Under the pieces are notes generated by a model. It was not told the origin of the DNA. It saw only the letters and a list, made by a program, of their open reading frames with translations, and ran no database searches. DNA of 64,000 bases. Source: Chlorella sorokiniana. Its lineage: Eukaryota > Chlorophyta > Trebouxiophyceae > Chlorellales > Chlorellaceae. The stretch is taken from positions 1,674,001-1,738,000 of the forward strand of contig CP084609.1 of the NCBI GenBank assembly GCA_025917655.1. The letters run 5' to 3'. The position numbers and the translations under genes were made by a program. Positions 21,449-34,685 of the stretch are shown here, piece by piece (position 1 is the stretch's first letter; each line of letters begins with the position of its first letter).

Positions 21449-24430
21449 TCACAGACCGTCGCTGCTGGTCACCATGCTGGCCGAGCTGCCCATGGAGGCC
21501 AGGCTGCTGCCGTTGGCGCCCGGCTGCCCCTCCAGCAGCACCGAGCTGATGGGCAGCTGCTCAATGCGCTCGCTCCAGTGGAAGCAGCGCTGGATGGAGG
21601 CAAACCAGTCGGTGGTCTGCAAAGCAGGTGGGGTCAGGTGGGCGTGGTGGGTGGGGTGGGACGGATGGCCAGGCCGCGGGGACCGCGGCTTCCCACGATG
21701 CATTCGCGGACAAGACGAAGGCACGCCTTGCAGCGCTGTGCCCAACGGCTGTGCAGGCAGCTCGGCAACACATGGTGGCGGCTGAATGCAGCAGCAGGGC
21801 GGCGGCGGCCCCTGCACATGACGGGCTGCTCAAGCGGAAGGCCAGGCCTGCGCTCCGCACCTCCCTCCACCCCCCCCACCTGGTCAGCGTTATTGATGGT
21901 GGGCACCGGGTTGGGCGACATGCGCACGCGGATGGCGTCCCCCCGCCCCAGCTCCCGAGACTCCCGCCCGTCGAAGCAGACCACCGCGCCGCAGCGCGCG
22001 TCGTCGGCGATGCGCAGCTCCAGCTCGGCGTAGTCGGGCAGGATGACGGGGCTGGCAGGATGGGGGGAACGAGGGGAGGACACTCAAGTCAGGGACAAGG
22101 GGGTGCGCAGCGGGGTCGGGGGGGCACCATGCTGGGGCAGGGCGGCGTGGCAGCGGCGCTGTATTACCCCCGTTGATGCAGCACACCGCCGCGCGATGCT
22201 GCACCCACCCCTTTACGCGCCCGCTCGCAGCGCGGCCCCTCACCGGAAGTTGAGCGAGTGCGGGCAGATGGGGGTGAAGAGGATGGCGGGCACCGAGGGG
22301 TGCACCATGGAGCCCCCCGCCGCCACGTTGTACGCGGTGGAGCCGGTGGGGGTGGCCAGCATCACGCCGTCCGCCTGCACCTTGGTGATCAGCCGCCCCG
22401 CCTCAAACACCTGGGGGGGGTTGAACAGGGGGACAGCTCTGTGGCGAGGAAAGCTTGCGCTCCTCACCCAAACGCCCACAAGTGTTGCCTCTGGCAACCC
22501 CTGGCCGCTTGATGCACCACCTGTGGACTCCAGGGCTTCAGGCCGTGCCCCCCCCTCCCCCGCCCCACACACTCCCGCCCCAACCTGTCCTCGCCTGCCT
22601 GAGGAGAGCCTCAGCCCCGCCCCGCCTCACCTCGATCTTCGACAGGTAGGGGTTGGCGCCCGGGACAGCACCACCTCGTTCAGCACCTCGAAGCTCTCCT
22701 CAAGGCCCCGCCCGCCGCGCCACACCTCGCACTGCAGGCGCATGCGCAGCGTGATGTGCACGCCGCGCAGCGAGCCGCCACCCGCCGCGTCCACAGCCTC
22801 GCAGGTGGCCAGCTCGCGGCAGCCGTGCACCACGTCGTGCAGGTGGCGCCGGTAGTCCATGTAGCTGGGGAGGGAGGGGGTGGTGGTGTGTGTGTGGGGG
22901 GGGTCCATATGGAAAAGGCGGGCCACCAGTGCAAGCACAGCGAGCGGCGAGGATTCAGGCAGAGCAGGCAGCCAAGGGGTCAGCAGGTGTGGAGGGCGGC
23001 TGCTCGGCACCACCAACCTCAGCGTGGCAGTACGCGAAAGCCCCCCCCACCACCACCACACACACACACACACACACACACCACCGCTCACTTGTGGGTG
23101 GTGAGGAAGCCGAGGGACCCGAGCTTGAAGGAGATGATGGGGGCAGCGCGTTGCCGAAGAGCGCGGCGGCGTGCAGCAGCAGGCCGTCGCCGCCCAGGCA
23201 GACGACAAAGTCGACAAAGGTGTGCAGGGTGCCCACCTCCTCCGCCTCGTAAGTGTCCACCCAGTTCATGCACAGCCCCTTCTGCGGATAAGGACAGAGG
23301 GAGGCAGGGGGCGGGTGAGCCGGGCTGGCGAGGCAGCGAAGCGGGGCCTTGCCAGCAGGGGGAGGAGCGCGTCCACGCCGGCTGGGCGCGGCATGCTGTC
23401 CGCACGCCCAGGCGCCTGCCCTTCCCGCCGTCCCATCATCCCCTCGTCCTGCCAGACTCGGCGGGTTGCAACGCCTGCCCTGCTTGAGGAATCAGAGCAT
23501 AGCGGGGCAGGCGGGGTAGCGCACCAGCACGGGGTGGTCATGAGGCTCCACCACCACCCGCATGCCCAGCTCCCCCCAGGTAGCGCAGCACATCCACGTA
23601 CTCCTCCATCAACTCGTCGCCCAGCTTCTTCAGCACCATGACCCTGCGTCCGGGACACAGCCCAGAAGGTTGGGGCAAGGGGGGTGACGGTGGGGTGGCG
23701 GGGTGGCGGCCAGGGACGGCCCGCAGCGCGGCGGAAGGGCACGGCCGAGCGGCTGGCACGGGGACAGTCGATGCCACCCACCGCTTGGGCCGTGTCTTCC
23801 AGACCAGGAGCTGCTGCTGCGAGCTGGGACAGGCAAACTGCAGGTTGCCGCTGGCTGCATGGGGATCCAACGTGCGGAGGAGGGGTGAAGCGGAGGTTGC
23901 CTGTGGGGAGCGCCTGCTGGACCCGCAGGCCCACAGCCGATACCCAGGGGCGCAGCAGCAGGCATCTACCCAGGGTGAACAGAAAGGAGCATTGGCAGCC
24001 ATGCATTGGCTGCCTGCTGCTGGATGGGGGTTGCCCGGCGGTGCAAGCAAAGCAAGCAAAAACGCTGGCGCTGCAACGCACGCTGCACGGTTTCCCGGGT
24101 GCACGAATGGCCATCGGACCGAAGGATATACAGCTCGCTCTTCTGCGGCCACTGCACCGCGCTGCGCAGCGCTGGCACTGACACAGCACAGTTGCCGCAA
24201 GGCAGCGCTGCGGCTGCGCTGGGCGGTGCAACGCTGCTGGGTGCTGCCGCCGCTGCTGCGCTGCCAACGCCGGCCAAGCCTGTGGCGCCGTTGCTCAGGC
24301 CTCCGTCACCCATGGAGGCCTCAATTGCGCGCCTCTGCGGTCTGCTGCGAGTGAAGCTGCGACTGCTGCGCTCTGTGGCCAGACTGCCAGGCCCCTGGAT
24401 GTGCGACCAGCGCGAAACGCTGGCCGACAT
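21449..24430 (-). CDS. NADK: NAD kinase, chloroplast NADK2 type
   Basis: Phosphorylates NAD to NADP. The resemblance is closest to plant chloroplast NADK2. ATG at 24430 ([12 protein letters not shown]), followed by a Ser/Arg- and Ala-rich segment that fits a transit peptide. Then [60 protein letters not shown], the ATP/NAD site [87 protein letters not shown] and [10 protein letters not shown], ending SSDGL at 21449. GGDG is followed by Leu where many NAD kinases have Thr; plant NADK2 also departs there (Val). One frame break lies near 23575 in a run of G, and a smaller phase problem near 22660. Confidence 0.92.
23057..23081. repeat. CA dinucleotide microsatellite
   Basis: About twelve CA units lie in an NAD kinase intron just outside the exon ending in the [11 protein letters not shown] motif. 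Confidence 0.85.
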
Positions 24431-24933
24431 GCTGGGCGCAACCGGCTCGATTACAGCTCTCAAAGTTCAGAACAGCCCTCTGCAAGCTGAGATGGATGAG
24501 TGCTCGGGAAGCCAGCAGCTCGGAAAGGTCCTGTAGATCACCGCTGGACGCAATTGCGTTACGTCTGTGCTGTGAGGTAAATCTTGCAGAGCCCAGCTCA
24601 GAAGAGGTAGGAGTGGATCTACCTGGAGGCGCGACAAGTTTGCTAAGGGCCGTTGACGAATGAAACTAGCCTCTTTCTGTACCCTGGAACAGATATAATG
24701 CGTGTCGAGAGTGTCGCAAGCCGGACTTGACGCCTCTGCGGCCCTTCAACAAGTTGAATGTCGACGCTCGGGCTCGCTGACAAACTATTAGTGCTGTCAA
24801 GACTACGCATGCAGATGTGTGTGATGATGAAAAGAAGGAGCCCCGCCCGATTACACAGCAGCATCCCTTTGCTCCGTCGTGTATGCCGCGGCCGCGACAG
24901 CAGTTCCACGAGAACACGCCAGTGTGGGCAGCA
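24431..24933. other. NAD kinase upstream region and cupin_5 3' region
   Basis: About 0.5 kb, lower in GC than the genes. It holds the NAD kinase promoter/5' UTR and the cupin_5 3' UTR. No coding signal. Confidence 0.5.
24851..24855 (-). terminator. Possible TGTAA polyadenylation signal for cupin_5 gene
   Basis: TTACA on the plus strand, about 80 bp past the cupin_5 stop codon, in the right orientation and at a typical distance. Confidence 0.5.
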
Positions 24934-26129
24934 TCACTCTGCCATTAGTCGATCAATCCAACCTGCCGCCGCCGGGAACTGCTCCAAAAGCCTCTCCTTC
25001 TTGCCCATCTCGAATGTGCTAAATTCGAAGCCTGCGATTGACGGTACATCAAGCAGCAGTTCCTCAGTCGCTGCTGAGAGCACTTGACGCTCAGTGGGCG
25101 CTTTGCCCCCGGATCAGCAAGGGGCCCAGTGAATAGCGAGATGAGCACTGGTTGCACCTGGCGCGACGGTGCAGCCAACAAGCGCCCACTCCGTGCCCTC
25201 CGCCGGCGCCGCCCCAAACCATGTATGAGGAGGAACCACGTGCTGCAGCTGCTGCCCCGTTGCCAGGTCACGGCCCAGCATTGTGGTGCGTACACCGCCT
25301 GGGACCGCCGCATCCAGCTCGACAATGGTGATTGGCCCGCCTGCAGCGTAATTCCGCTGGATCAGAATCAAACAGGAACAGTGAGGTCAGGGCCGACAGC
25401 CGCTGCACGGCACGAGCATGCTGCCCTCCCTCTGCAGGGCCCACCAAGGTATGAATGCCAGCATTCGCTGGCATCCAGGCGGTGCAGCTTCGACTTAGCG
25501 CCGGCGGGCAGAAGATAAAAGATGGCAGTGGAGGCTGACCGCCCGTTCACCTGCGGCAAAACCGGGGTGAATGGTCTGCGCAGGCGATACCGCTTTTCGA
25601 CTTTTAGTTGAAGCACAACTGGCAACTGCATGACTTGCTTCATGCTGAGGCAGCATGCTCCAAACCGAACCGGCATCGAGCAGCAGCGAGCGTGGAGTCG
25701 CAGACAGCAGGGTCAACAGGGTCACCTGAGCAGCATCACGAAAGGTCTCCTTGTACCATCCGCCCTCTGGATGTGGCTGCATGCCCAGCTGCTCAATGAT
25801 CTCAGCAACCTGCCGAGCACCACTCTGCGCAGAAGAGGTGCGCAGAGGTGCTTTCAGCAGCGCCCCAACCCCGACCGCCGTTCAACAGAGCACTTGCAGG
25901 CAGGGGCCGGCGGCAGGTGCTCAGTTGACAGGTCCTTGACCATTCGTTTTAAAGCTTGCCTCTGATGAACACGACATTTATGCGCCAGTCTCGCTGCAGG
26001 AGCCAGTGGGTACTACTGTCGCAAACTGCGTGCTGAGAGCTGTGATGGTCAGTGATCTGCGCTTCAAAGCATTCGGAGCTTCTTGATGCCGCGGCCCCAA
26101 TCGACGGCGAGCGCCACCTGTCTAGACAT
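24934..26129 (-). CDS. DUF985 / cupin_5 domain protein
   Basis: Single-domain cupin_5 (DUF985) protein; the family's reaction is not settled and I do not assign one. Exons 25726-25824, 25445-25550, 25158-25340 and 24934-25031 join perfectly. Family motifs in order: AEIIEQLGMQPHPEGGWYKET, SASTAIFYLLPAGAKSKLHRL, HSYLGGPITIVEL, VPPHTWFGAA, LVGCTVAPGFEFSTFEMG, and the end GWIDRLMAE. No Met precedes the conserved start within that exon. A tiny exon at 26118-26129 reading MSRQ, followed by a GT donor, joins in phase and would give 165 residues; this is my best guess. No frame break. Its start lies only about 160 bp from the divergent OPR gene. Confidence 0.88.
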
Positions 26130-26289
26130 GTCTGCCTGCCACGTCAGGGGTGTGCATGACATGTGGTGAGGTTAATGAGGTGATCCTGTCTCTCGCTGTC
26201 TCTCAGCCGTCTGGGCCCATGCCGGAGTAGCCGATCGACGCTGTCCCACGTTGTAATTAGAATTATTCCCTCCCAACGAAGCCCTAGTC
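26130..26289. promoter_or_regulatory. Compact divergent promoter, cupin_5 (-) / OPR-like (+)
   Basis: If both proposed starts are right, 160 bp must hold two promoters and both 5' UTRs. No recognised element. Confidence 0.4.
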
Positions 26290-29549
<3,260 letters not shown>

Positions 29550-30208
29550 TGCAGGGCTGCCAACCGAGGCTGAGTGGCCGGACGAGAGCAGGAACAGCAG
29601 AGGAAGCCACGGTCTCAGTCAAGGGCGAAGGTGGCAAGGGCTGGCCAGCGCAGCTGAGCGGCTTGACTGGCGTTTTCTTCGCCGAACCGGCGGGCCAGGC
29701 CGATCAAGGTCCCCGGTCCTGCTAGAAGCTCCTGAGTATCAACTAGCCACGCACTGCAATCTAAGCAATGCTATTTTGCACTGAGCCTTGTCTGCTGACT
29801 ACATGTTGAAGGTACAACGTGATTTTGGAAGCAAATGTGCAACATTGCACTCCCACCATGCCTTTCATGTAACGCTGCGCGTAAAGCTGGAGTGGCAGCT
29901 CTTCATCGAAAAGTTGTGCATTGCACTGATTCAAGCAGTGCAGCAGTTGATGTCTGTTGCATGGGCCCAGTGCTGCTGCTCAGCAGCCGTACTGGGAGCA
30001 GTGTTGCGACGGCCCACCTGGCCGCTCGTAGTGCCGACCCGCCCATCTCACTCGGCGACCCCCATCGGCTTGTTCGACCATCGATCGACACTGCTTACGG
30101 TCGCAATTGTGATCCTAACGATCTATCTACCGCAGAGATGGCGCGCCTACTGATCGCGAGACGTCACCACTGAGCGCCAAACGCCCTTGCCTGGCGTACA
30201 TCGGCAGC
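29550..30208. other. Intergenic region, OPR-like 3' end and ABC transporter promoter
   Basis: About 0.66 kb between two plus-strand genes. It contains one TGTAA that may end the OPR-like transcript. No coding signal. Confidence 0.5.
29868..29872 (+). terminator. Possible TGTAA polyadenylation signal for OPR-like gene
   Basis: TGTAA about 320 bp after the stop codon at 29549, same strand, in a locally less GC-rich stretch. Confidence 0.4.
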
Positions 30209-33200
30209 ATGGATGTCCAGGGGGCCCCATTGCAAGCGGTGCTCGTGAGCGCCCAGGGGGCCGCGGACGGCGGCGTGGCCGCGGCGGCCGACCTGCGCCG
30301 CGTGGTGGCCCGCTGGGGCGGCATCGCGCGCCTCTGGTGGCGCTGCCCGGCGGAGCGCCGCCGCGCCTGGTCCTACACCGCCGGCTGCGCTGCGCTGTCG
30401 GTGACCAACGTGTTTCTGCTGCTGAAGATCAGCTACGTGCAGAACGCCTTCCACTCCGCGCTGAGCGAGAAGGAGGAAGGTGGGGCCCGCCTGCTTTACT
30501 CCCCGCCCAACAGATGCCGGCTTTGCCCCGCCTGCTTTGTTCCCCGTCTGCGCATCGTGATGTTTGTTTGCTGCATCCAGCGCTGCCGCGGAAGCGGTCC
30601 CCCGCCTGCGCCTCTCGCCGCAGCCAGCTTCCACGCCGCCGTCTGGGACTTCCTGCTCATCATCGTGGTGGCGGCGCCGCTCTTCGCCCTCACCGACTTC
30701 GTGGACAGCTGCCTCACGGTGGCCTGGCGCAAGTGGCTGACCCAGCACATGATCAGGCAAACCGCTGCCGGCGGGGGCTGGGCAGACGGCTGCGGGGATC
30801 CTGGCTGCCTGGCTTTCTAACCCCAGCCCTTGCGGGTCCTGCTGCCGACTCAGCCCGCAACCCCACGTGCCGCCTGCTCGCTCCATATCTGCCATAAACT
30901 TCCAGCACCCCGCCCTCCCTGTGCTGCAGCACCTACTTTGCAGACCATGCCTACTTCCGCCTCAAGATCGATCCGCAGGCGATAGACAACCCCGACCAGG
31001 CAAGCGCCTGGCTGCCGGGAAGGGCGGCGGAGCGTGTGGGCGGCTGCTCGCAGCCCTCTGCGCCCTTTGCCTCCTCGCCTCAAGCCGCCCTGCCTGCACA
31101 TGCTGTGGCTGCTTGCTGAAGCGCCCGCCCCTCTTCGGCGCTCATGGTCGGTCCACCGGCTGCCCAGCCACACACAGAACACCACGCCATGAAGAGGCGC
31201 ACGCCCACATGTGCGCACATGCCCACACGCTGCTACTCCACTTTCCTGAATCGATGCAGCGCATTTGCGACGATGTGCGGTCCTACTGCGCCACCTCTGT
31301 CAGCCTCTCCATCTCAATCCTGCGCAAAATACTCAACTGCCTGGCGTTTGCGGGTGGGCTGTGCGGCCTTCAAGCAACCCATTCTGAACTCTGTCTGCGC
31401 ATCGGTGCCAACTGCTGCCGTGCCAGGCTTCATGCACCAAGGCAGACCCGGTGCCTCCATCTTGACATACACACACACACACAATCTGCCACCCCCTTGT
31501 TTCCAGGCCTGCTGTGGTCGCTGGCGCCCCAGCTGGCCCTCTTCCTCCTCCTCTACGCCCTGGGCGGCACCTGGATCACAGCGGCGGGGTTTGGGCGCCG
31601 CCTCATGCGCCTCACCTACTCGGTGCTGCAGCGAGAGGCAGACCTGCGCTTCGCGCTGGTGCGAGGAGGGGCGGCGGCTGCAGCAAGTGGGCAGACGAGG
31701 CTCGTTGCGCAGCCGGGCGGCGGCTTTCCTTTGCCATGCATTCGCTGGCATGCACACGCACACACACACCGCCCCGCCACCCTTGCGACAGGTCCGTGTG
31801 CGGGAGAATGCGGAGAGCGTGGCGTTCTACGGCGGCGACCAGCGCGAGGCTGAGCTGGCGGGGGCCAGGCTGGCTCGTGTCATCGCAACAATTTTCGGCA
31901 AGGTGCGGCTCGCCCTACAGCTTTCCATTGGCAGCCTGGCGATCTGCCAGGTTTTTGTGCGCCTTCCCCCTCTGGGGCTGGGGCGGCGGTGCCAGGCAGA
32001 TTCTGACAGCTCGTGGCAGCCAAGGCAGGTCGATGCCGGCTGGCCAGCGCCGCCAGCAGGTCGGCTCACACCCCGGAAGTGCCACCACCCGCTGCTGCAG
32101 CTGAGGTGGGAGGCCTACCTGTCGCTCTGGCAGAATATTTACAGGTGGGCAGCCAAGAGATCAGCGAAGCGCTTGCCTGCAGCTGCGCCATTCTCCCTTG
32201 AGGCCGCGGCCCACGGTGCGAGCCCGGGCAAGCCGTAGCCCCTCCCCTCTCCCCCAAAGGCCCCCGCCTCTCCTGCCTGCAGTTACGCCACCATCCTGCT
32301 GCCTTCGCTGCTGCTCTCCAAGAAGTACTTTGCTGGGGAGATCAGGTTCGGCGACATCAGCCAGGCGGGCTTTGCCTTCCGCACGTGAGCGCCCACCCGC
32401 CCGCCGGCTTCCCACATGCGTGCAGCTGGCTGGCTGCCCGACCGCTGCACAGCTGCCGCGCGTGCGGGGCTGCCCCACACAGCCGGGCCAGGCAGCATGT
32501 CAGGCATGAAGCATCGGCCTAAGCATGCGCATTGACCTCTCCTCCTTCTCCGAATCCTTCTCCGACTCATGCGCATTGTCCTCCGATTTGTGCCTGCTGT
32601 CCTTCCTTCTCTGCCTGCAGCATCGAGGGCGCCCTGAGCTACATTGTGAACAACCTGAGCGACATGAGCCAGCTGGCGGCCCAGACCGACCGACTGGACG
32701 CGCTGCTGGGGGCGCTGGCGGCGCAGGCCGAGCGGCTGCCCGGCGGCGTGCAGAGGTGGGCGTTGCTCGGCGCGGGGGCCGTGTGCGGAGCGGTGCAGCC
32801 TTCCAGGGAACGCCGCTGTGCCGCCCCCGGTGCGTCCTTTGCGGTACCATGACGTGTGGGTGTCCCGTACTGCCTCCCTGCAGGAAACCCAGCAAGGATG
32901 GCGGTGTGCTGTTGCACGAGCTGACCCTGACCACCCCCGCGGCGAGCAGACGCTGTGCAAGGGGCTGAGCCTGGCGCTGGCGCCGGGGCAGAGCCTGCTT
33001 ATCGTGGGGCCTTCTGGGGTGGGCAAGACCAGCATCATGCGGGCGGTCGCGGGTGAGGCTGCTCAGCCGGGCGCAGGAGAGGGCTCCCCTGGGGTGCTAT
33101 ATCATCCACAAGCGCAACCACGGAAGCACAGCGTGCATGGCAGCCGGGAGCTGAGCAGGCACGCTGACCAGGGTGCTGACCCCGCTGCGGCGCAGGGCTG

Positions 33201-34468
33201 TGGAGCGCCGGCTCTGGCTCCATCGCTTGCCCCGCCGACCTCTTCTTCCTGCCGCAGCGGCCCTACATGCCGCTGGGCTCGCTGCGGGAGCAGCTCACCT
33301 TCCCGACTCCTACGCCGTAACCGCGGAAGCTGCACGGAAGTCGCTGGACCAGGGCGGCGGCGGCGCCGCAGCGGCGGCCCCGCCTCACGGCAGCGCCGCG
33401 CACAAGCGGGGCGGCGAGGGCGGCGACAGCGACAGCGGCGAAGACGAGGGCGGGGGCGCGGCGCTGGCGGCGGGCGGCGCCCGTCGCGGGGCCAGCCTGC
33501 GCGGCATCGCAGCCGGCGCCTACCGCCGCTTGTCCGGTGGCAGGTCCAAGCCGCTGGGCGGCGGCGGCGGCATGCTGGGCAGCACAGGCCTGCCCGTGGC
33601 GGCTCCCGCGGCCAGCCCCGCGCTGGATGCCGAGCTGCGCGCGCTGCTGGACGCCGTCTGCCTGCCCAGCCTGCTGGTTCGGTGGGTGTGCTGCCTCGCC
33701 ATGCTGCGCGCGCTGCTCCTGCCTCGCCCGATACCCGGGCTGGGGCAGACCTTGCGGCCGCTCCTGAGCCGCCTGCTCCTGAGCACGCATGTTCAGGCTC
33801 TGCTGGCTGTCTAGAGCACGCTGGTTGAACGCCCTGTCGTTCCCCCTCCCCCTCCCCCCCCCACACCCACCGGTGCGCAGCGTGGGCGGGCTGGATGCTG
33901 AGCTGGACTGGGCCCACGTGCTGTCGCTGGGGGAGCAGCAGCGGCTGTCCATCGCGCGCCTGCTGCACCACCGCCCCGCTGTCGCCTTCCTGGACGAAGC
34001 GACGTCAGGTGAGAGGGGGGCGCGGCGCGACGGCGCTGCTGAGCCTGGAAGCCCTCCAGAAGCCGCGAAGAGCCGGACAGGCAGCTAGGCGGGCGCCCAC
34101 ACACGCCAGGGGGCCTCCAGAGGGGGAAGCTCGGCGGCTTGGCGCTGTCGCTGTCGCCTGTACTTGCGCCAATCTCCTGGAAGCTGCGTGCCAGCGCCCG
34201 CACGCTGCATGCTGCACCGCTCAGCGCATGCCGACCGTGCCTCGTGTGCTGCCTCTCGCCTGACCTCCTCCCCCGCCGGTGTGCAGCTCTGGACACAGCC
34301 ACCGAGCGGGAGCTGTACGGCCGCCTGCAGCAGCACTGCGCCTGCTTCATCTCCATCGCACACCGCAAGCAATTGGCGGCCTTCCACACGCACGTGCTGG
34401 AGGCGGCGGGCGACGGCACCTGGCGGCTCCACGACGCAGCCGACTTCCTGCGCCAGCTTAAAGAGTAG
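30209..34468 (+). CDS. ABC half-transporter, ABCD / YddA-SbmA-like type
   Basis: Half-size ABC exporter with a membrane domain of the ABC_membrane_2 type and one nucleotide-binding domain, as in peroxisomal ABCD and bacterial YddA proteins; organelle and substrate are not evident. ATG at 30209. Membrane segments include [33 protein letters not shown] and [12 protein letters not shown]; the family motif [11 protein letters not shown] spans a splice. Then [14 protein letters not shown] and [15 protein letters not shown]. Nucleotide-binding domain: Walker [10 protein letters not shown] (about 33007-33033), Q-loop [17 protein letters not shown], signature [15 protein letters not shown], Walker [15 protein letters not shown]-loop ISIAHR. 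About 110 low-complexity residues are inserted between Q-loop and signature. Introns 30757-30929 and 31000-31259 have GC donors. Frame breaks near 32940 and 33303. Confidence 0.9.
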
Positions 34469-34685
34469 CGCGCGTCTGGGCGGAACGTGCGCACCTTGAT
34501 TTCAACCTTGTGGGCTGATGGGCAAGTGTCTCACCTGTGTGACAAGCCCGGGGGCACATGTCAGGCTCAGCAGGCAGCCGCCGCCTCCTGCCAAGGTGCC
34601 CTGCTGGCATCCAAACATACGGGCTGCACCCGTCATCGCTGGTGCGAGTAATTCTGGTTCCCATGTCCGAGTGCACCAACAGTAG

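Noticed and set aside
23041-23085. CA-rich tract as a CRISPR or regulatory array
   Set aside because: It is a plain dinucleotide microsatellite inside an intron.
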